From NCBI RefSeq assembly GCF_014644295.1, contig NZ_BMKK01000001.1, positions 806,001 through 870,000 on the forward strand: a stretch of 64,000 bases of DNA, read 5' to 3'. The notes below the pieces were generated by a model that saw only the letters and a list, made by a program, of their open reading frames with translations, searched no databases and was not told where the DNA came from. Source of the DNA: Emticicia aquatilis. Its GTDB lineage: Bacteria; Bacteroidota; Bacteroidia; Cytophagales; Spirosomataceae. A program made the position numbers and the translations under genes. Shown here one piece after another: positions 1-9,056 of this stretch; within the stretch, counting starts at the first letter, position 1, and each line of letters begins with the position of its first letter.

Positions 1-197
1 TTTGATATTTTTTGATATTATTTCTGCGTAAGTTGCCATAAGTTATAACCTTTTTTGTCATACAAATATTTACTTTATTTCTGAATAAATCAACTTTATC
101 CAGCTTAATTCTGCTATCACATCATTTTACATTTTATCAAAAAACCTCAACTTTCCACAAATTACTCAAGATATTTACCCTAACTAACAGCAAAATC

Positions 198-214
198 AAT
201 ATCTTAGCGATATT
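198..214. promoter_or_regulatory. Palindrome upstream of umuD (possible operator)
   Basis: AATATC and GATATT form a 6-bp inverted repeat around a 5-nt spacer, ending 16 bp before the umuD start codon. The position suits a repressor site for an SOS-type operon. I do not know the LexA box of this organism, so the function is inference only. Confidence 0.25.
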
Positions 215-230
215 ATTTTTCATCAACACC

Positions 231-677
231 ATGTCAGTCATCCAGATACAAGATTCGACCATTGATATTACGCCTCTTTCTGCCGAGACCGAGTTGAGAT
301 TACCCTTTGTTGATATTGGAATCAGTGCAGGGTTTCCTTCGCCTGCCCTTGATTTTACTGAATTGTCTATCGACCTCAACAAATACCTTATCAAAAACAA
401 ACCCTCAACTTTTTGCGGATTTGTGAAAGGTCATTCGATGAAAAATGTTGGGATTTTCGATGGAGATATTCTGATAATTGATAAAAGTTTAGAACCTATC
501 AATAATAAAATTGCGGTCTGTTTTATTGATGGAGAATTTACGCTCAAAAGAATCAGAATCGAAAAAAAACAGTGTTGGCTACTTGCCGAAAACGAAGATT
601 ATAAACCCATAAAAGTTACCGAAGAAAACGATTTTATCATCTGGGGAATCATTACTTTTTCTATCAAATCTTTCTGA
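231..677 (+). CDS. umuD: UmuD-like translesion mutagenesis protein (peptidase S24)
   Basis: This 148-residue protein has the expected UmuD length and layout. Such proteins self-cleave on a RecA filament to give UmuD', which joins UmuC to form the error-prone polymerase Pol V. The cleavage region reads SAGFPSPALDF, so the predicted cut is between Ala33 and Gly34. The nucleophilic serine is Ser69 in GHSM, and the general-base lysine is Lys106 in FTLKR, both in the S24 arrangement. The stop codon overlaps the umuC start by one base (TGATG), which indicates translational coupling. DNA damage induction is likely, but I could only point to a weak palindrome upstream. The identification is confident. 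Confidence 0.93.
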   Translation: MSVIQIQDSTIDITPLSAETELRLPFVDIGISAGFPSPALDFTELSIDLNKYLIKNKPSTFCGFVKGHSMKNVGIFDGDILIIDKSLEPINNKIAVCFIDGEFTLKRIRIEKKQCWLLAENEDYKPIKVTEENDFIIWGIITFSIKSF

Positions 678-1936
678 TGTTTGCCTTAGTCGATTGCAAT
701 AATTTTTACGCATCTTGCCAACGAGTTTTTCAACCAAACCTCGTTGGTAAACCTATTGTTGTCTATTCCAACAACGATGGATGCGTGATTTCTCGAAGCA
801 ATGAGGCAAAAGCATTGGGTGTTCCGATGGGAGCAGCGGCCTATCAGTGGGAAAAGTTTTTCGAGCAAAATGGCATTGAGGTTTTCTCGGCCAATTTTGC
901 ACTTTATGGCGATATGAGCCAACGAGTAATGACCATTTTGAATGATTTTAGTCCAGAAATGGAAGTTTACAGCATCGACGAAGCCTTTATCAAATTTGAA
1001 GGCTTTGAGCGATTCAATCTCCAACACATAGGTGAATCAATGCACCACCGAGTAACAAAAGGCACAGGCATACCTATAAGTGTGGGCATTGCTCCAACCA
1101 AATCACTGGCAAAAGTAGCCAACCGAATAGCCAAAAAGTTCCCTGAACACACCAATAACGTTTATCTGATTGATGATGAAGAAAAACGGATAAAAGCCCT
1201 AAGATGGCTAAAAATAGAAGATGTGTGGGGAATTGGCCGCAAACACGCCAAGCGTTTGCAAGCCATTGGCGTAAAAACAGCACTCGATTTTACGATGCTT
1301 GATGATAAATGGGTGCAGGAAAACATGGCGATTGTGGGCCTACGCCTAAAACGTGATTTAGAAGGAAAACCTACGCTCGATTTAGAAGAAGCTCAACAAA
1401 AAAAGAATATCGCCATTACTCGTTCGTTTGAAGGCAATCATACCGAACGAGATTTTTTGGAAGAACGTATTTCAACTTTTGCGGTTACTTGTGCCGAGAA
1501 ACTACGTTTGCAAAAATCTTGTTGTAATTCGGTCATGGTATTTATTCAAACCAATCGCCATCGGGTTGATTTACCACAATATAACCGAAATATTCTGTTG
1601 AATTTGCAATTTCCGACCAATTCGAGTATCGAAATTTCAAATTTTGCTTTGCAGGCTCTTTCAATTATTTTTCGGGAAGGTTACGAATACAAACGAGCGG
1701 GCGTAATTGTGCAAGACTTTACGGATGAAGATGCAACGCAAATTAATATCTTTGAAAACAGCGATGAACGTCACAAAAAATTGATGCAATCTATTGATAA
1801 AGTTAATGCAATGTTTGGCCAGCAAAAAATAAGATTAGGGTCGCAAGACCCTAAAAAGACTTGGAAAATGAAGCAAGAAAAACTTTCGCCCAACTATACC
1901 ACAAAGCTATCTGATATTATTGTGATTCGGGTATAA
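677..1936 (+). CDS. umuC: UmuC-like Y-family DNA polymerase (Pol V subunit)
   Basis: The 419-residue length matches UmuC. The N terminus has the Y-family palm motif FALVDCNNFYASC, with the first catalytic aspartate, and a second acidic motif YSIDEAF near residue 100. A helix-hairpin-helix-like segment (VWGIGRKHAKRL) lies near residue 185, and the C-terminal little-finger region and DUF4113-like tail follow. The protein copies damaged DNA with low fidelity and needs cleaved UmuD. It forms a coupled two-gene operon with umuD. It ends only 7 bp from the convergent helicase gene on the other strand. Confidence 0.93.
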   Translation: MFALVDCNNFYASCQRVFQPNLVGKPIVVYSNNDGCVISRSNEAKALGVPMGAAAYQWEKFFEQNGIEVFSANFALYGDMSQRVMTILNDFSPEMEVYSIDEAFIKFEGFERFNLQHIGESMHHRVTKGTGIPISVGIAPTKSLAKVANRIAKKFPEHTNNVYLIDDEEKRIKALRWLKIEDVWGIGRKHAKRLQAIGVKTALDFTMLDDKWVQENMAIVGLRLKRDLEGKPTLDLEEAQQKKNIAITRSFEGNHTERDFLEERISTFAVTCAEKLRLQKSCCNSVMVFIQTNRHRVDLPQYNRNILLNLQFPTNSSIEISNFALQALSIIFREGYEYKRAGVIVQDFTDEDATQINIFENSDERHKKLMQSIDKVNAMFGQQKIRLGSQDPKKTWKMKQEKLSPNYTTKLSDIIVIRV

Positions 1937-1943
1937 AACCCTC

Positions 1944-4244
1944 CTATTCCACAATTCTCAACTTCGCAAAACTCAACAAAAGCGTTTTTTCACCTTGTCC
2001 TTGAGCATCAAATTTGATGGTTGCTTTGCGGTCATTGCCATTAATATCCATTTTGGTTACAGTGCCATAACCAAATTTTGGATGTTCTACTTTATCTCCT
2101 GCTTTTAGGTTTGAGGTATCGCTTGCCACAAAATCACCAGTTGGCGTATGGTTTACTGGAGCAGCTTTCTGTACAGGTCGTAAATTAGAAATCAGGGTTT
2201 CTTTCTTCGTAAATCCTGCTGGAACTGGCGAACTCGTTGCTGGACGGTCGTTTCGAGCGTCGCTATTTCCATAAGAAATCACTCTGCTTCTTGAAATTTG
2301 CAGGTATTTTGGGTCAATTTCTTCCAAAAAACGACTTGGTTCACAGTAGTTCAAACGACCGTAATTATAACGACTTTCGGCATAACTCAAGGTCAATTTC
2401 TTTTCGGCACGAGTGATGGCTACGTAAAACAACCGACGTTCTTCTTCCAAATCGCTGCGTTTCGAGAGCATCATTTGCGATGGAAAAAGGTTTTCTTCCA
2501 AACCGACGATATAGACATATTTAAACTCCAAACCTTTTGCTCCGTGAATCGTCATGAGGGTCACACGGTCGTGGTCGCCATCTTCGTCTTCTTGGTCGGC
2601 AGTGGTCATGAGCGTAACCGTCTGCAAAAACGCACTCAAAGTCACTTCCTCATTTTCTGGATTATCAACAAATTGCTTGATTGAGTTGAGTAATTCTTGA
2701 ATATTTTCGTAACGAGCCAAACCTTCAACGGTTTTATCATCGTACAATTCTTTCAAAAGTCCTGAAGTTTTGGCAATGTATGAAGCCACCGTGTGGGCAT
2801 CTTTGCCTTCTTCAATCAATAAACCGTAGCTTTTGATGAGCGTCGCAAAATCATCAATCGTCTGAGCAGCACGCCCAGCAATGTATTGGTTAATGTTACT
2901 TACCACTTCCCAAACCGACTTGCCATTTTCGGCAGCTGTAACCACAATTTTGGCAACTGTCGTATCGCCAATGCCACGTTTTGGTAAATTAATGATGCGT
3001 TTGAAAGCCTCTTCGTCATTCTGATTTATCGTAAAACGAAGATACGCCAACAAATCTTTGATTTCTTTTCGTTGGTAGAAAGATAAACCACCAACGATGC
3101 GATATTTGATATTGAGTTTTCTTAAAGCCTCCTCAAAAGCCCTCGACTGGGCATTTGTGCGGTAAAGAATCGCAAAATCGGTATTTTTTAAGCTATTATT
3201 GTTTTTTTCTTCAAAAATATTGGTAGCAATCAAACGCCCTTCTTCGTTATCGGAAGCCGCTTTTATGACATCAATTTTGCTTCCTTCTTCGTTTTCTGAG
3301 AAAACATTTTTCTCCAGTTGTTCTTTATTTCGAGCAATGACCGAATTGGCCGCATTGACAATCGTTTGGGTCGAACGGTAATTTTGTTCGAGTTTTACGA
3401 CTTTCAAATCGGGGTAATCGGCTTTGAAATTCAAGATATTTTGAATATTTGCACCACGGAACGCATAGATACTTTGGGCATCATCGCCCACGATACAGAT
3501 ATTCTGATGCACCGACGAAAGTTTACGAGTAATGAGATACTGCGAAACGTTAGTATCTTGAAACTCATCGACCATGACGTGCTTAAACTTGTGTTGGTAC
3601 TTGTTCAGCACATCGAGGTGGTCACGGAAAAGTACGTTGGTATTGTAGAGCAAATCGTCAAAATCCATGGCATTTGCTTGGAAACAACGCAAAACGTACA
3701 TCTTATAAAGTCGGCCGATTTCGGGCATTCGGGCGGCTTTATCATCTTCCATATAAACAGGATTATTGGCGTAAGCCTCCCACGAAACCAAGGCATTTTT
3801 GGCACTCGAAATCCGATTGAGTACGTAGTTTGGCTTGTAGGTTTTATCGTCCAGACCCAATTCTTTGATGATTGTTCGCATCAAAGACCTCGAATCGTCG
3901 GTATCGTAAATAGTAAAATCAGAAGTATAACCCAATCTTTTTCCTTCAAAACGCAAGATTTTGGCAAAAACTGAGTGAAAAGTTCCCATCCAAAGGTTTT
4001 TGGCATCATTTCCGATAACGGCCTCGATACGCTGACGCATTTCGCCCGCAGCTTTGTTGGTAAACGTCAACGACAAAATATTGAAAGGGTCAACGCCTTG
4101 CTCAATCAACCACGCAATGCGGTACGTAAGCACACGAGTTTTGCCCGAGCCTGCACCCGCAATAATCATCAATGGACCTTCGGGGTGTGTTACTGCTTCT
4201 CTTTGTGGTGGGTTGAGTTTCTCTAAATAATTATCTTTTGCCAT
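1944..4244 (-). CDS. UvrD/PcrA-type superfamily 1 DNA helicase
   Basis: This is a 766-residue 3'-5' helicase of the UvrD/PcrA family, used in nucleotide excision repair, mismatch repair and clearing RecA or replication blocks. The Q-motif region (LNPPQREAV) and Walker A (GAGSGKTRV, about residues 29-37) sit at the N terminus. The DExx box appears as VDEFQDTN, and later motifs include YRSTQTI, TIHGAKGLEF and VAITRAEK. The C terminus carries the PcrA-type Tudor-like tail (KAGDKVEHPKFGYGTVTKMD). Length and order fit PcrA. It converges on umuC and probably belongs to the host core genome. Whether to call it uvrD or pcrA cannot be settled by eye. Confidence 0.95.
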   Translation of the reverse strand: MAKDNYLEKLNPPQREAVTHPEGPLMIIAGAGSGKTRVLTYRIAWLIEQGVDPFNILSLTFTNKAAGEMRQRIEAVIGNDAKNLWMGTFHSVFAKILRFEGKRLGYTSDFTIYDTDDSRSLMRTIIKELGLDDKTYKPNYVLNRISSAKNALVSWEAYANNPVYMEDDKAARMPEIGRLYKMYVLRCFQANAMDFDDLLYNTNVLFRDHLDVLNKYQHKFKHVMVDEFQDTNVSQYLITRKLSSVHQNICIVGDDAQSIYAFRGANIQNILNFKADYPDLKVVKLEQNYRSTQTIVNAANSVIARNKEQLEKNVFSENEEGSKIDVIKAASDNEEGRLIATNIFEEKNNNSLKNTDFAILYRTNAQSRAFEEALRKLNIKYRIVGGLSFYQRKEIKDLLAYLRFTINQNDEEAFKRIINLPKRGIGDTTVAKIVVTAAENGKSVWEVVSNINQYIAGRAAQTIDDFATLIKSYGLLIEEGKDAHTVASYIAKTSGLLKELYDDKTVEGLARYENIQELLNSIKQFVDNPENEEVTLSAFLQTVTLMTTADQEDEDGDHDRVTLMTIHGAKGLEFKYVYIVGLEENLFPSQMMLSKRSDLEEERRLFYVAITRAEKKLTLSYAESRYNYGRLNYCEPSRFLEEIDPKYLQISRSRVISYGNSDARNDRPATSSPVPAGFTKKETLISNLRPVQKAAPVNHTPTGDFVASDTSNLKAGDKVEHPKFGYGTVTKMDINGNDRKATIKFDAQGQGEKTLLLSFAKLRIVE

Positions 4245-4310
4245 TCGTTTCTCTTTTTGGACTGCAAAGATAACTATAAAGCATCGCTAAAAAAAACCTA
4301 CACCATCACA

Positions 4311-4344
4311 AAACCTGCAAGGTCTTTTCAGACCTTACAGGTTT
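4311..4344. repeat. Palindromic repeat/hairpin (14-bp stem)
   Basis: AAACCTGCAAGGTC at 4311-4324 pairs with GACCTTACAGGTTT at 4331-4344 with one C/A mismatch and a 6-nt loop. It lies between the helicase start and the hexosaminidase gene. It looks like a dispersed palindromic intergenic element rather than a terminator, since there is no T-tract. I saw only one copy in this window. Confidence 0.55.
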
Positions 4345-4488
4345 GAATTTCGCTCATGAAACAGCTTTTATTGCTAAAATATTTTATTATTATATTAATT
4401 AATAAAAAAATAAATTTTTGTTTGCAATTATACCACGAAAAGCCGAATTTCGTTTTCCTAAAAATTCAATAAACCCCTCCGGAGCACC

Positions 4489-6825
4489 ATGAAGAAATTT
4501 TTTGGCGTAATTGCCCTCATTGCTTTATCGTTTTATAGTATTGCACAGAACAAATACGCAATCATTCCGAAACCTACACAACTCGTACAAACGGCTGGCT
4601 CATTCGTAGTCACTGCCCAAACCAAGATTCTGATTCCGAGAAATAACCCAGATTTACGTCCGTTGGCCGAGATGCTCGCCGAGCGTTTTCTGATTACTTC
4701 GAGCATGACACTCAATATCGAAGAATTTGACCTCACGGGCTTTGCTCCTGCCAATACAAAAGCCATTATTTTTATGCCACTTAGCCCAAAATCAGGCGAC
4801 AAAACTTTGGGCGAAGAAGATTATACCCTAAAAGTAGAAGCCAATAGTGTGGTGATGTCGGCCTCAACGGCAAAGGGTGAATTTTATGCCTTACAAAGTC
4901 TTTTACAATTGCTTCCTACCGAAATTTATAGCAGTTCGGCGGCCAATGGTGTAAAATGGAGTATTCCGAATTGCTCGATTTATGACCGCCCGCAGTTTGG
5001 GTATCGTGGTTTGATGCTCGATGTGAGCCGTCATTTTTTCCCAGTTTCGTTTATCAAAAAATACATTGATTTGCTGGCTTTGCACAAAATGAATACATTT
5101 CATTGGCACTTAACCGACGACCAAGGTTGGAGAATTGAAATAAAAAAATATCCAAAATTGACCGAAATCGGCTCAAAACGCAAAGAATCAATGGAAGGAC
5201 ATTTCACCGACCAACGTTTTGACGGAAAACCTTACGGTGGATTTTATACCCAAGAACAAATCTCAGAAGTGGTAAAATACGCCCAAAAGAAATTCGTAAA
5301 CGTGATTCCCGAAATCGAAATGCCAGGTCATGCAATGGCAGCCTTGGCGGCTTACCCAGAATTGGGTTGCTCAAAAGGCCCTTACGAAGTAGGTGTAAAA
5401 TGGGGCGTTTATGATGACGTTTTCTGTCCAACGGAACAAACTTTTTCTTTCTTAGAAGATGTACTAACCGAAGTAATCGCCTTATTTCCAAGCAATTATG
5501 TACATATCGGTGGCGATGAATGTCCGAAGGTTTCATGGAAAAACAGCCCTTTTTGTCAGGAATTAATGAAAAAAGAAGGTTTGAAAGACGAACACGAATT
5601 ACAGAGTTATTTCATTAAAAGAATTGACAAATTCTTGACCTCGAAAGGCAAAAAAATGATTGGTTGGGACGAAATTTTAGAAGGAGGGATTTCTCCAAAC
5701 GCAACAATCATGTCGTGGAGAGGAATTGAAGGCGGAATCGAAGCCGTGAAACAAAACCACGATGCCATCATGACTCCCGGAAGCCATTGTTATTTAGATG
5801 CTTATCAGTCAGACCCATCATCGGAGCCAGTGGCAATTGGCGGTTTTTTGCCACTCGAAAAAGTGTATTCGTATAACCCAATTCCTGCGGGAATTACGGC
5901 TGAGCAAGCCAAACATATTTTGGGCGTACAAGGCAACGTTTGGACTGAATATATTGCCACTCCAAGTCATGCCGAATATATGGTATTTCCAAGAGCATCG
6001 GCTTTGGCCGAAGTAGGTTGGACAGCCAATAATGCCAAAGACTACAAAGATTTTACGACTCGCCTAAAAACACACTTTGAGCGTCTAAGATTTTTGGCTG
6101 TTAATTACTCAAATGCGTACTATGATGTTTCGGCGAGTTCGTCGGTAAACGCCAAAAGCCAAGTGGCCGTAAAACTCAAAACTGCTGATAATGGGGCGGT
6201 TATCAGATACACCATTGATGGAACAGAGCCAACGGCAAGTTCATTGGTTTATCAGCCAACGGGTGTGATTGTGACTAAAGATGCCACGGTTAGAGCAACT
6301 GCGTTTACGGACAAAGGGCAGAAATTGGGTAAGGATATGAGTAAGTATTATTACATCAATAAATCAACTGGACGGAAATATACTTTGGCGAGCCAGCCAA
6401 CCAAATATCTTGGCGGTGAAACTTACGGTCTAACCAATGGCGTAAAAGGCGAAGCTGGAAACTTGGATACTTGGGTAGGTTTTGAGGGCAAAAACCTTGA
6501 TGTAACGATTGATTTAGGGCAAGTAATGAACCTACAAACGGTTTCGTTTGCTTTCTTACGAGCAAAATCTTCATGGATTATGCTACCTCGTGAAGTAGAA
6601 GTTCTGGTTTCGGAAGATGGTAAGAAATTTACGAGTGCCAAGAAAATGCCATTAGGAAATTTAGAAGGTGAAGAAAAAGTGGTGCAACAATTAAGCGTAG
6701 GAATTGATGGTAAAAAAGGGCGTTTTGTAAAGGTTATTGCTCAAAATTACGGCAAACTTCCAGACAATCACCCAGGTAAAGGCAGTCCCGCTTGGTTATT
6801 TGTTGATGAAATTGGGGTTGATTGA
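4489..6825 (+). CDS. Secreted beta-N-acetylhexosaminidase, GH20
   Basis: The 778-residue protein removes terminal GlcNAc/GalNAc residues from chito-oligosaccharides or glycoconjugates. A signal peptide occupies about residues 1-19 (cleavage near SIAQ). A GH20b-like N-terminal domain comes first, then the GH20 barrel with HWHLTDDQGWR, IPEIEMPGH and the catalytic pair in HIGGDECPKVSW (about Asp343-Glu344). The C-terminal third looks like a chitobiase C-terminal domain (IRYTIDGTEPTASS) and an F5/8-type carbohydrate-binding module ending at the stop. The start is chosen because it gives a clean signal peptide. It is probably periplasmic or surface exposed. Confidence 0.93.
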   Translation: MKKFFGVIALIALSFYSIAQNKYAIIPKPTQLVQTAGSFVVTAQTKILIPRNNPDLRPLAEMLAERFLITSSMTLNIEEFDLTGFAPANTKAIIFMPLSPKSGDKTLGEEDYTLKVEANSVVMSASTAKGEFYALQSLLQLLPTEIYSSSAANGVKWSIPNCSIYDRPQFGYRGLMLDVSRHFFPVSFIKKYIDLLALHKMNTFHWHLTDDQGWRIEIKKYPKLTEIGSKRKESMEGHFTDQRFDGKPYGGFYTQEQISEVVKYAQKKFVNVIPEIEMPGHAMAALAAYPELGCSKGPYEVGVKWGVYDDVFCPTEQTFSFLEDVLTEVIALFPSNYVHIGGDECPKVSWKNSPFCQELMKKEGLKDEHELQSYFIKRIDKFLTSKGKKMIGWDEILEGGISPNATIMSWRGIEGGIEAVKQNHDAIMTPGSHCYLDAYQSDPSSEPVAIGGFLPLEKVYSYNPIPAGITAEQAKHILGVQGNVWTEYIATPSHAEYMVFPRASALAEVGWTANNAKDYKDFTTRLKTHFERLRFLAVNYSNAYYDVSASSSVNAKSQVAVKLKTADNGAVIRYTIDGTEPTASSLVYQPTGVIVTKDATVRATAFTDKGQKLGKDMSKYYYINKSTGRKYTLASQPTKYLGGETYGLTNGVKGEAGNLDTWVGFEGKNLDVTIDLGQVMNLQTVSFAFLRAKSSWIMLPREVEVLVSEDGKKFTSAKKMPLGNLEGEEKVVQQLSVGIDGKKGRFVKVIAQNYGKLPDNHPGKGSPAWLFVDEIGVD

Positions 6826-6867
6826 TGTATTGAAACAAATTCTTTATATTTTTGTTGAAATATTATC

Positions 6868-6939
6868 GGTTTCGTAGTTCAACGGATAGAATAAGCGTTT
6901 CCTAAACGTTTGATTCGGGTTCGATTCCCGACGAGAATT
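6868..6939 (+). tRNA. tRNA-Arg (anticodon CCT), imperfect acceptor stem
   Basis: The cloverleaf folds with a D-stem GTTC/GAAT, an anticodon stem AGCGT/ACGTT, the loop TTCCTAA with anticodon CCT, and a perfect T-stem TCGGG/CCCGA with loop TTCGATT. The acceptor is GGTTTCG against CGAGAAT, which leaves a G-A mismatch at position 2:71 and a G-T at 1:72. No CCA is encoded. The last bases may have been altered by element integration just downstream. It is probably functional, but the acceptor end makes this less certain. Confidence 0.8.
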
Positions 6940-6962
6940 TAATTATCACGATACATCATACC

Positions 6963-6998
6963 AAAACCGCCTGAATCATATGATTTGGCGGTTTTTTT
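6963..6998 (+). terminator. Rho-independent terminator after tRNA-Arg
   Basis: AAAACCGCC and GGCGGTTTT form a 9-bp stem around a self-complementary AATCATATGATT loop, followed by a run of T. It would end the hexosaminidase-tRNA transcript. Confidence 0.75.
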
Positions 6999-7188
6999 AT
7001 TTATTTTCCACCAAATCAACCTAAACACTTTCAACAAAAATGTATCCCTTTCGGTATCCTTTTTTGTTTGTTAGCCTTGGAGACCGAATTTCTTGTAAAA
7101 TGCTGATAATAAGTGATTTACAAGAAATTAAATTAACTAAAACGAAGTCATTTTAAATGGATTCGGTCGCTTAAAACTACATCAAACA

Positions 7189-8448
7189 ATGAAAGTAAAT
7201 CAAAACTTATCAATTCTTATTTGGCTCAACAAGTCCAAAATGATAGATGGGCTTGCTCCTATCTATGTCCGATTAACCATTGAAGGTAGAAGAACACAAT
7301 TTTCTCTTGGTAAAAAAATAGAGCCTGACAAATGGATTCAAAAAGCAGGTATGGCAAAGGGTAGCGGTCAAGAGGCAAAGATTATCAATAATTACATCAA
7401 TACCGTTCGAGGCGAATTGCAGAAAAATTACAATGTCCTAATCTCTCAAAATGAGTATGTTACCCCAGAAATGGTTAGGAACGCCTACATGGGTGTAAAG
7501 GAAGAGAAAAAAACGTTGATGGAGTTAATTGATTACCATTTACTTCGAGTTCAAGAAAGGGTAGATGCTGGTAGAATGTCAAAAAATACCAAGAAACATT
7601 TTGTTACCACAAAACTTAAAATTCAATCTTTTCTCAGAAACAAGTACAACCTTAGTGATGAAGCTCTCTGCAATTTGAAATACCAATTTGTAATTGATTT
7701 TGAATATTATTTTGAAACCTTTGAAGGAGTTAAGAAAAATACCTACATGAAGTATATGAGTTGTTTAAAGCAAATTATTCGTCATGCTGTAAGGCTTGGT
7801 TGGTTAAAAACTAATCCCTTCCAAGACTTCAAATGTACATACGAGCCTGCAAATAAAGACATTCTCACAATGGAAGAAATTGAATTAATTTACAATAAGT
7901 CCAACTTAATAAAGCGACTTGAAGAAGTGCGGGATATATTTATTTTCTGTTGTTTTACTGGCTTTGCCTATGCTGATTTAACAAACTTATCTCCTGATAG
8001 TATATCAAAAAGTGTGGATGGAGAAATTTGGCTACAAACCTATCGAGAGAAAACAGGTACAAAAGAAAGAGTAATGGCTCTGCCAATCCCCATAGAAATT
8101 ATAGAGAAATACAAAAATCATAATTGCCGGAAAATTCAAAATAGATTGTTTCCTGTAAACAGTAATCAAAAATATAATGCTTATTTGAAAGAGTTAGCGG
8201 ATATTTGTGGGATAAACAAATACTTAACAACCCACTTGGCACGTCATACATTTGCAACGACCATAACCCTCTCCAATGGTGTTCCTATCGAATCAGTTAG
8301 TTCGATGCTTGGGCATAAGGACATTCGTACAACACAAATTTATGCGAGAGTTGTTCAGCAAAAAGTTAGTCAGGATATGAAAGATTTACGAAAAAGAATG
8401 ATGAATAACCCAACAATGAAAGAAGAATCAAAATTGAAAATAGCATAA
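7189..8448 (+). CDS. int: Tyrosine recombinase/integrase (CTnDOT-like)
   Basis: This 419-residue site-specific recombinase has the Bacteroidota integrase layout: an arm-binding N-terminal domain (IWLNKSKMIDGLAPIYVRL), a SAM-like core-binding domain around residues 105-210, and a C-terminal catalytic domain. Visible catalytic residues are the HLARHTF box (about 351-357), GHKDIRTT near 374, and the nucleophile Tyr about 385 in TQIYARV. The usual first arginine is replaced in FTGFAYADL, as known for IntDOT-type enzymes. It lies between two tRNA-Arg(CCT) genes and is the likely integrase of the adjoining mobile element. tRNA-Arg is therefore the likely target. Confidence 0.93.
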   Translation: MKVNQNLSILIWLNKSKMIDGLAPIYVRLTIEGRRTQFSLGKKIEPDKWIQKAGMAKGSGQEAKIINNYINTVRGELQKNYNVLISQNEYVTPEMVRNAYMGVKEEKKTLMELIDYHLLRVQERVDAGRMSKNTKKHFVTTKLKIQSFLRNKYNLSDEALCNLKYQFVIDFEYYFETFEGVKKNTYMKYMSCLKQIIRHAVRLGWLKTNPFQDFKCTYEPANKDILTMEEIELIYNKSNLIKRLEEVRDIFIFCCFTGFAYADLTNLSPDSISKSVDGEIWLQTYREKTGTKERVMALPIPIEIIEKYKNHNCRKIQNRLFPVNSNQKYNAYLKELADICGINKYLTTHLARHTFATTITLSNGVPIESVSSMLGHKDIRTTQIYARVVQQKVSQDMKDLRKRMMNNPTMKEESKLKIA

Positions 8449-8485
8449 AACCTTTTTTCTTATTAAATTTGTACGAAAGAATCAT

Positions 8486-8557
8486 GGTCTTATAGTTCAA
8501 GGGATAGAATAGAAGTTTCCTAAACTTTAGATTCCAGTTCGAGTCTGGATAAGACCA
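8486..8557 (+). tRNA. tRNA-Arg (anticodon CCT), second copy
   Basis: The acceptor stem GGTCTTA/TAAGACC is perfect with discriminator A. The D-stem is GTTC/GAAT, the anticodon stem GAAGT/ACTTT with loop TTCCTAA (anticodon CCT), and the T-stem TCCAG/CTGGA with loop TTCGAGT. It begins 38 bp after the integrase stop. It shares the anticodon arm core GTTTCCTAAAC with the tRNA at 6868 but differs in most stems, so it is not a simple duplicate. Confidence 0.9.
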
Positions 8558-8595
8558 CAAATAACTCAAGGTTCGATACCGTACAACAATCAGTT

Positions 8596-8629
8596 AAGCC
8601 ACTCCAGTTTTTCGGGAGTGGCTTTTTTA
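8596..8629 (+). terminator. Rho-independent terminator
   Basis: AAGCCACTCC (8596-8605) pairs perfectly with GGAGTGGCTT (8615-8624) and is followed by T-rich sequence. It ends the integrase/tRNA transcript. Confidence 0.85.
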
Positions 8630-8667
8630 TATTTATTTGAAAATATTGGCTGATTTATTTGCATTGA

Positions 8668-8811
8668 ACAAAACATCGCTCGGCATCTATTCGTACAACT
8701 CAGATTTATGCCAGAGTGCTACAAGATAAGTTGAGTGAAGATATGAAGAATCTCAAAGAAAGGCTTGGACAAAAGCAAATGGAGATTACACATCGGAAAA
8801 CAGGGACATAA
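8668..8811 (+). pseudogene. 3' relic of a tyrosine recombinase gene
   Basis: An open frame of 47 codons, bounded upstream by TGA, encodes ASIRTTQIYARVLQDKLSED and a charged tail. It aligns clearly with the C terminus of the intact integrase (DIRTTQIYARVVQQKVSQD), including the nucleophilic tyrosine. Everything upstream of the last conserved motif is missing and there is no start codon. It is the remnant of a second, related integrase, implying an earlier integration or deletion at the same tRNA locus. Confidence 0.85.
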
Positions 8812-9056
8812 TCCTAAAATTATTATCAGAACTCACTTAATATTTCTTAAATTGTAGGTGAGCTGTTTTTAATTTACCTATACAACTTTAAAGTTATAAA
8901 ATTGTATGCACATTCAAGTTTATGAAGTGTATTTTACAATTTTGTAACTTTTTTCAAAAAATTAAATAAAAACTGTAAGTGAGAAAACTTCTTTTTTTGT
9001 CTTGTAATTAGTGAACTGTTATCGAAAGATTTTTAACTAAGTTTATTCAAAACAAA

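Noticed and set aside
8571-8582. GGTTCGATACC resembling a T-arm after the second tRNA
   Set aside because: The surrounding bases do not pair as a tRNA, so it is at most a short remnant and could be chance.
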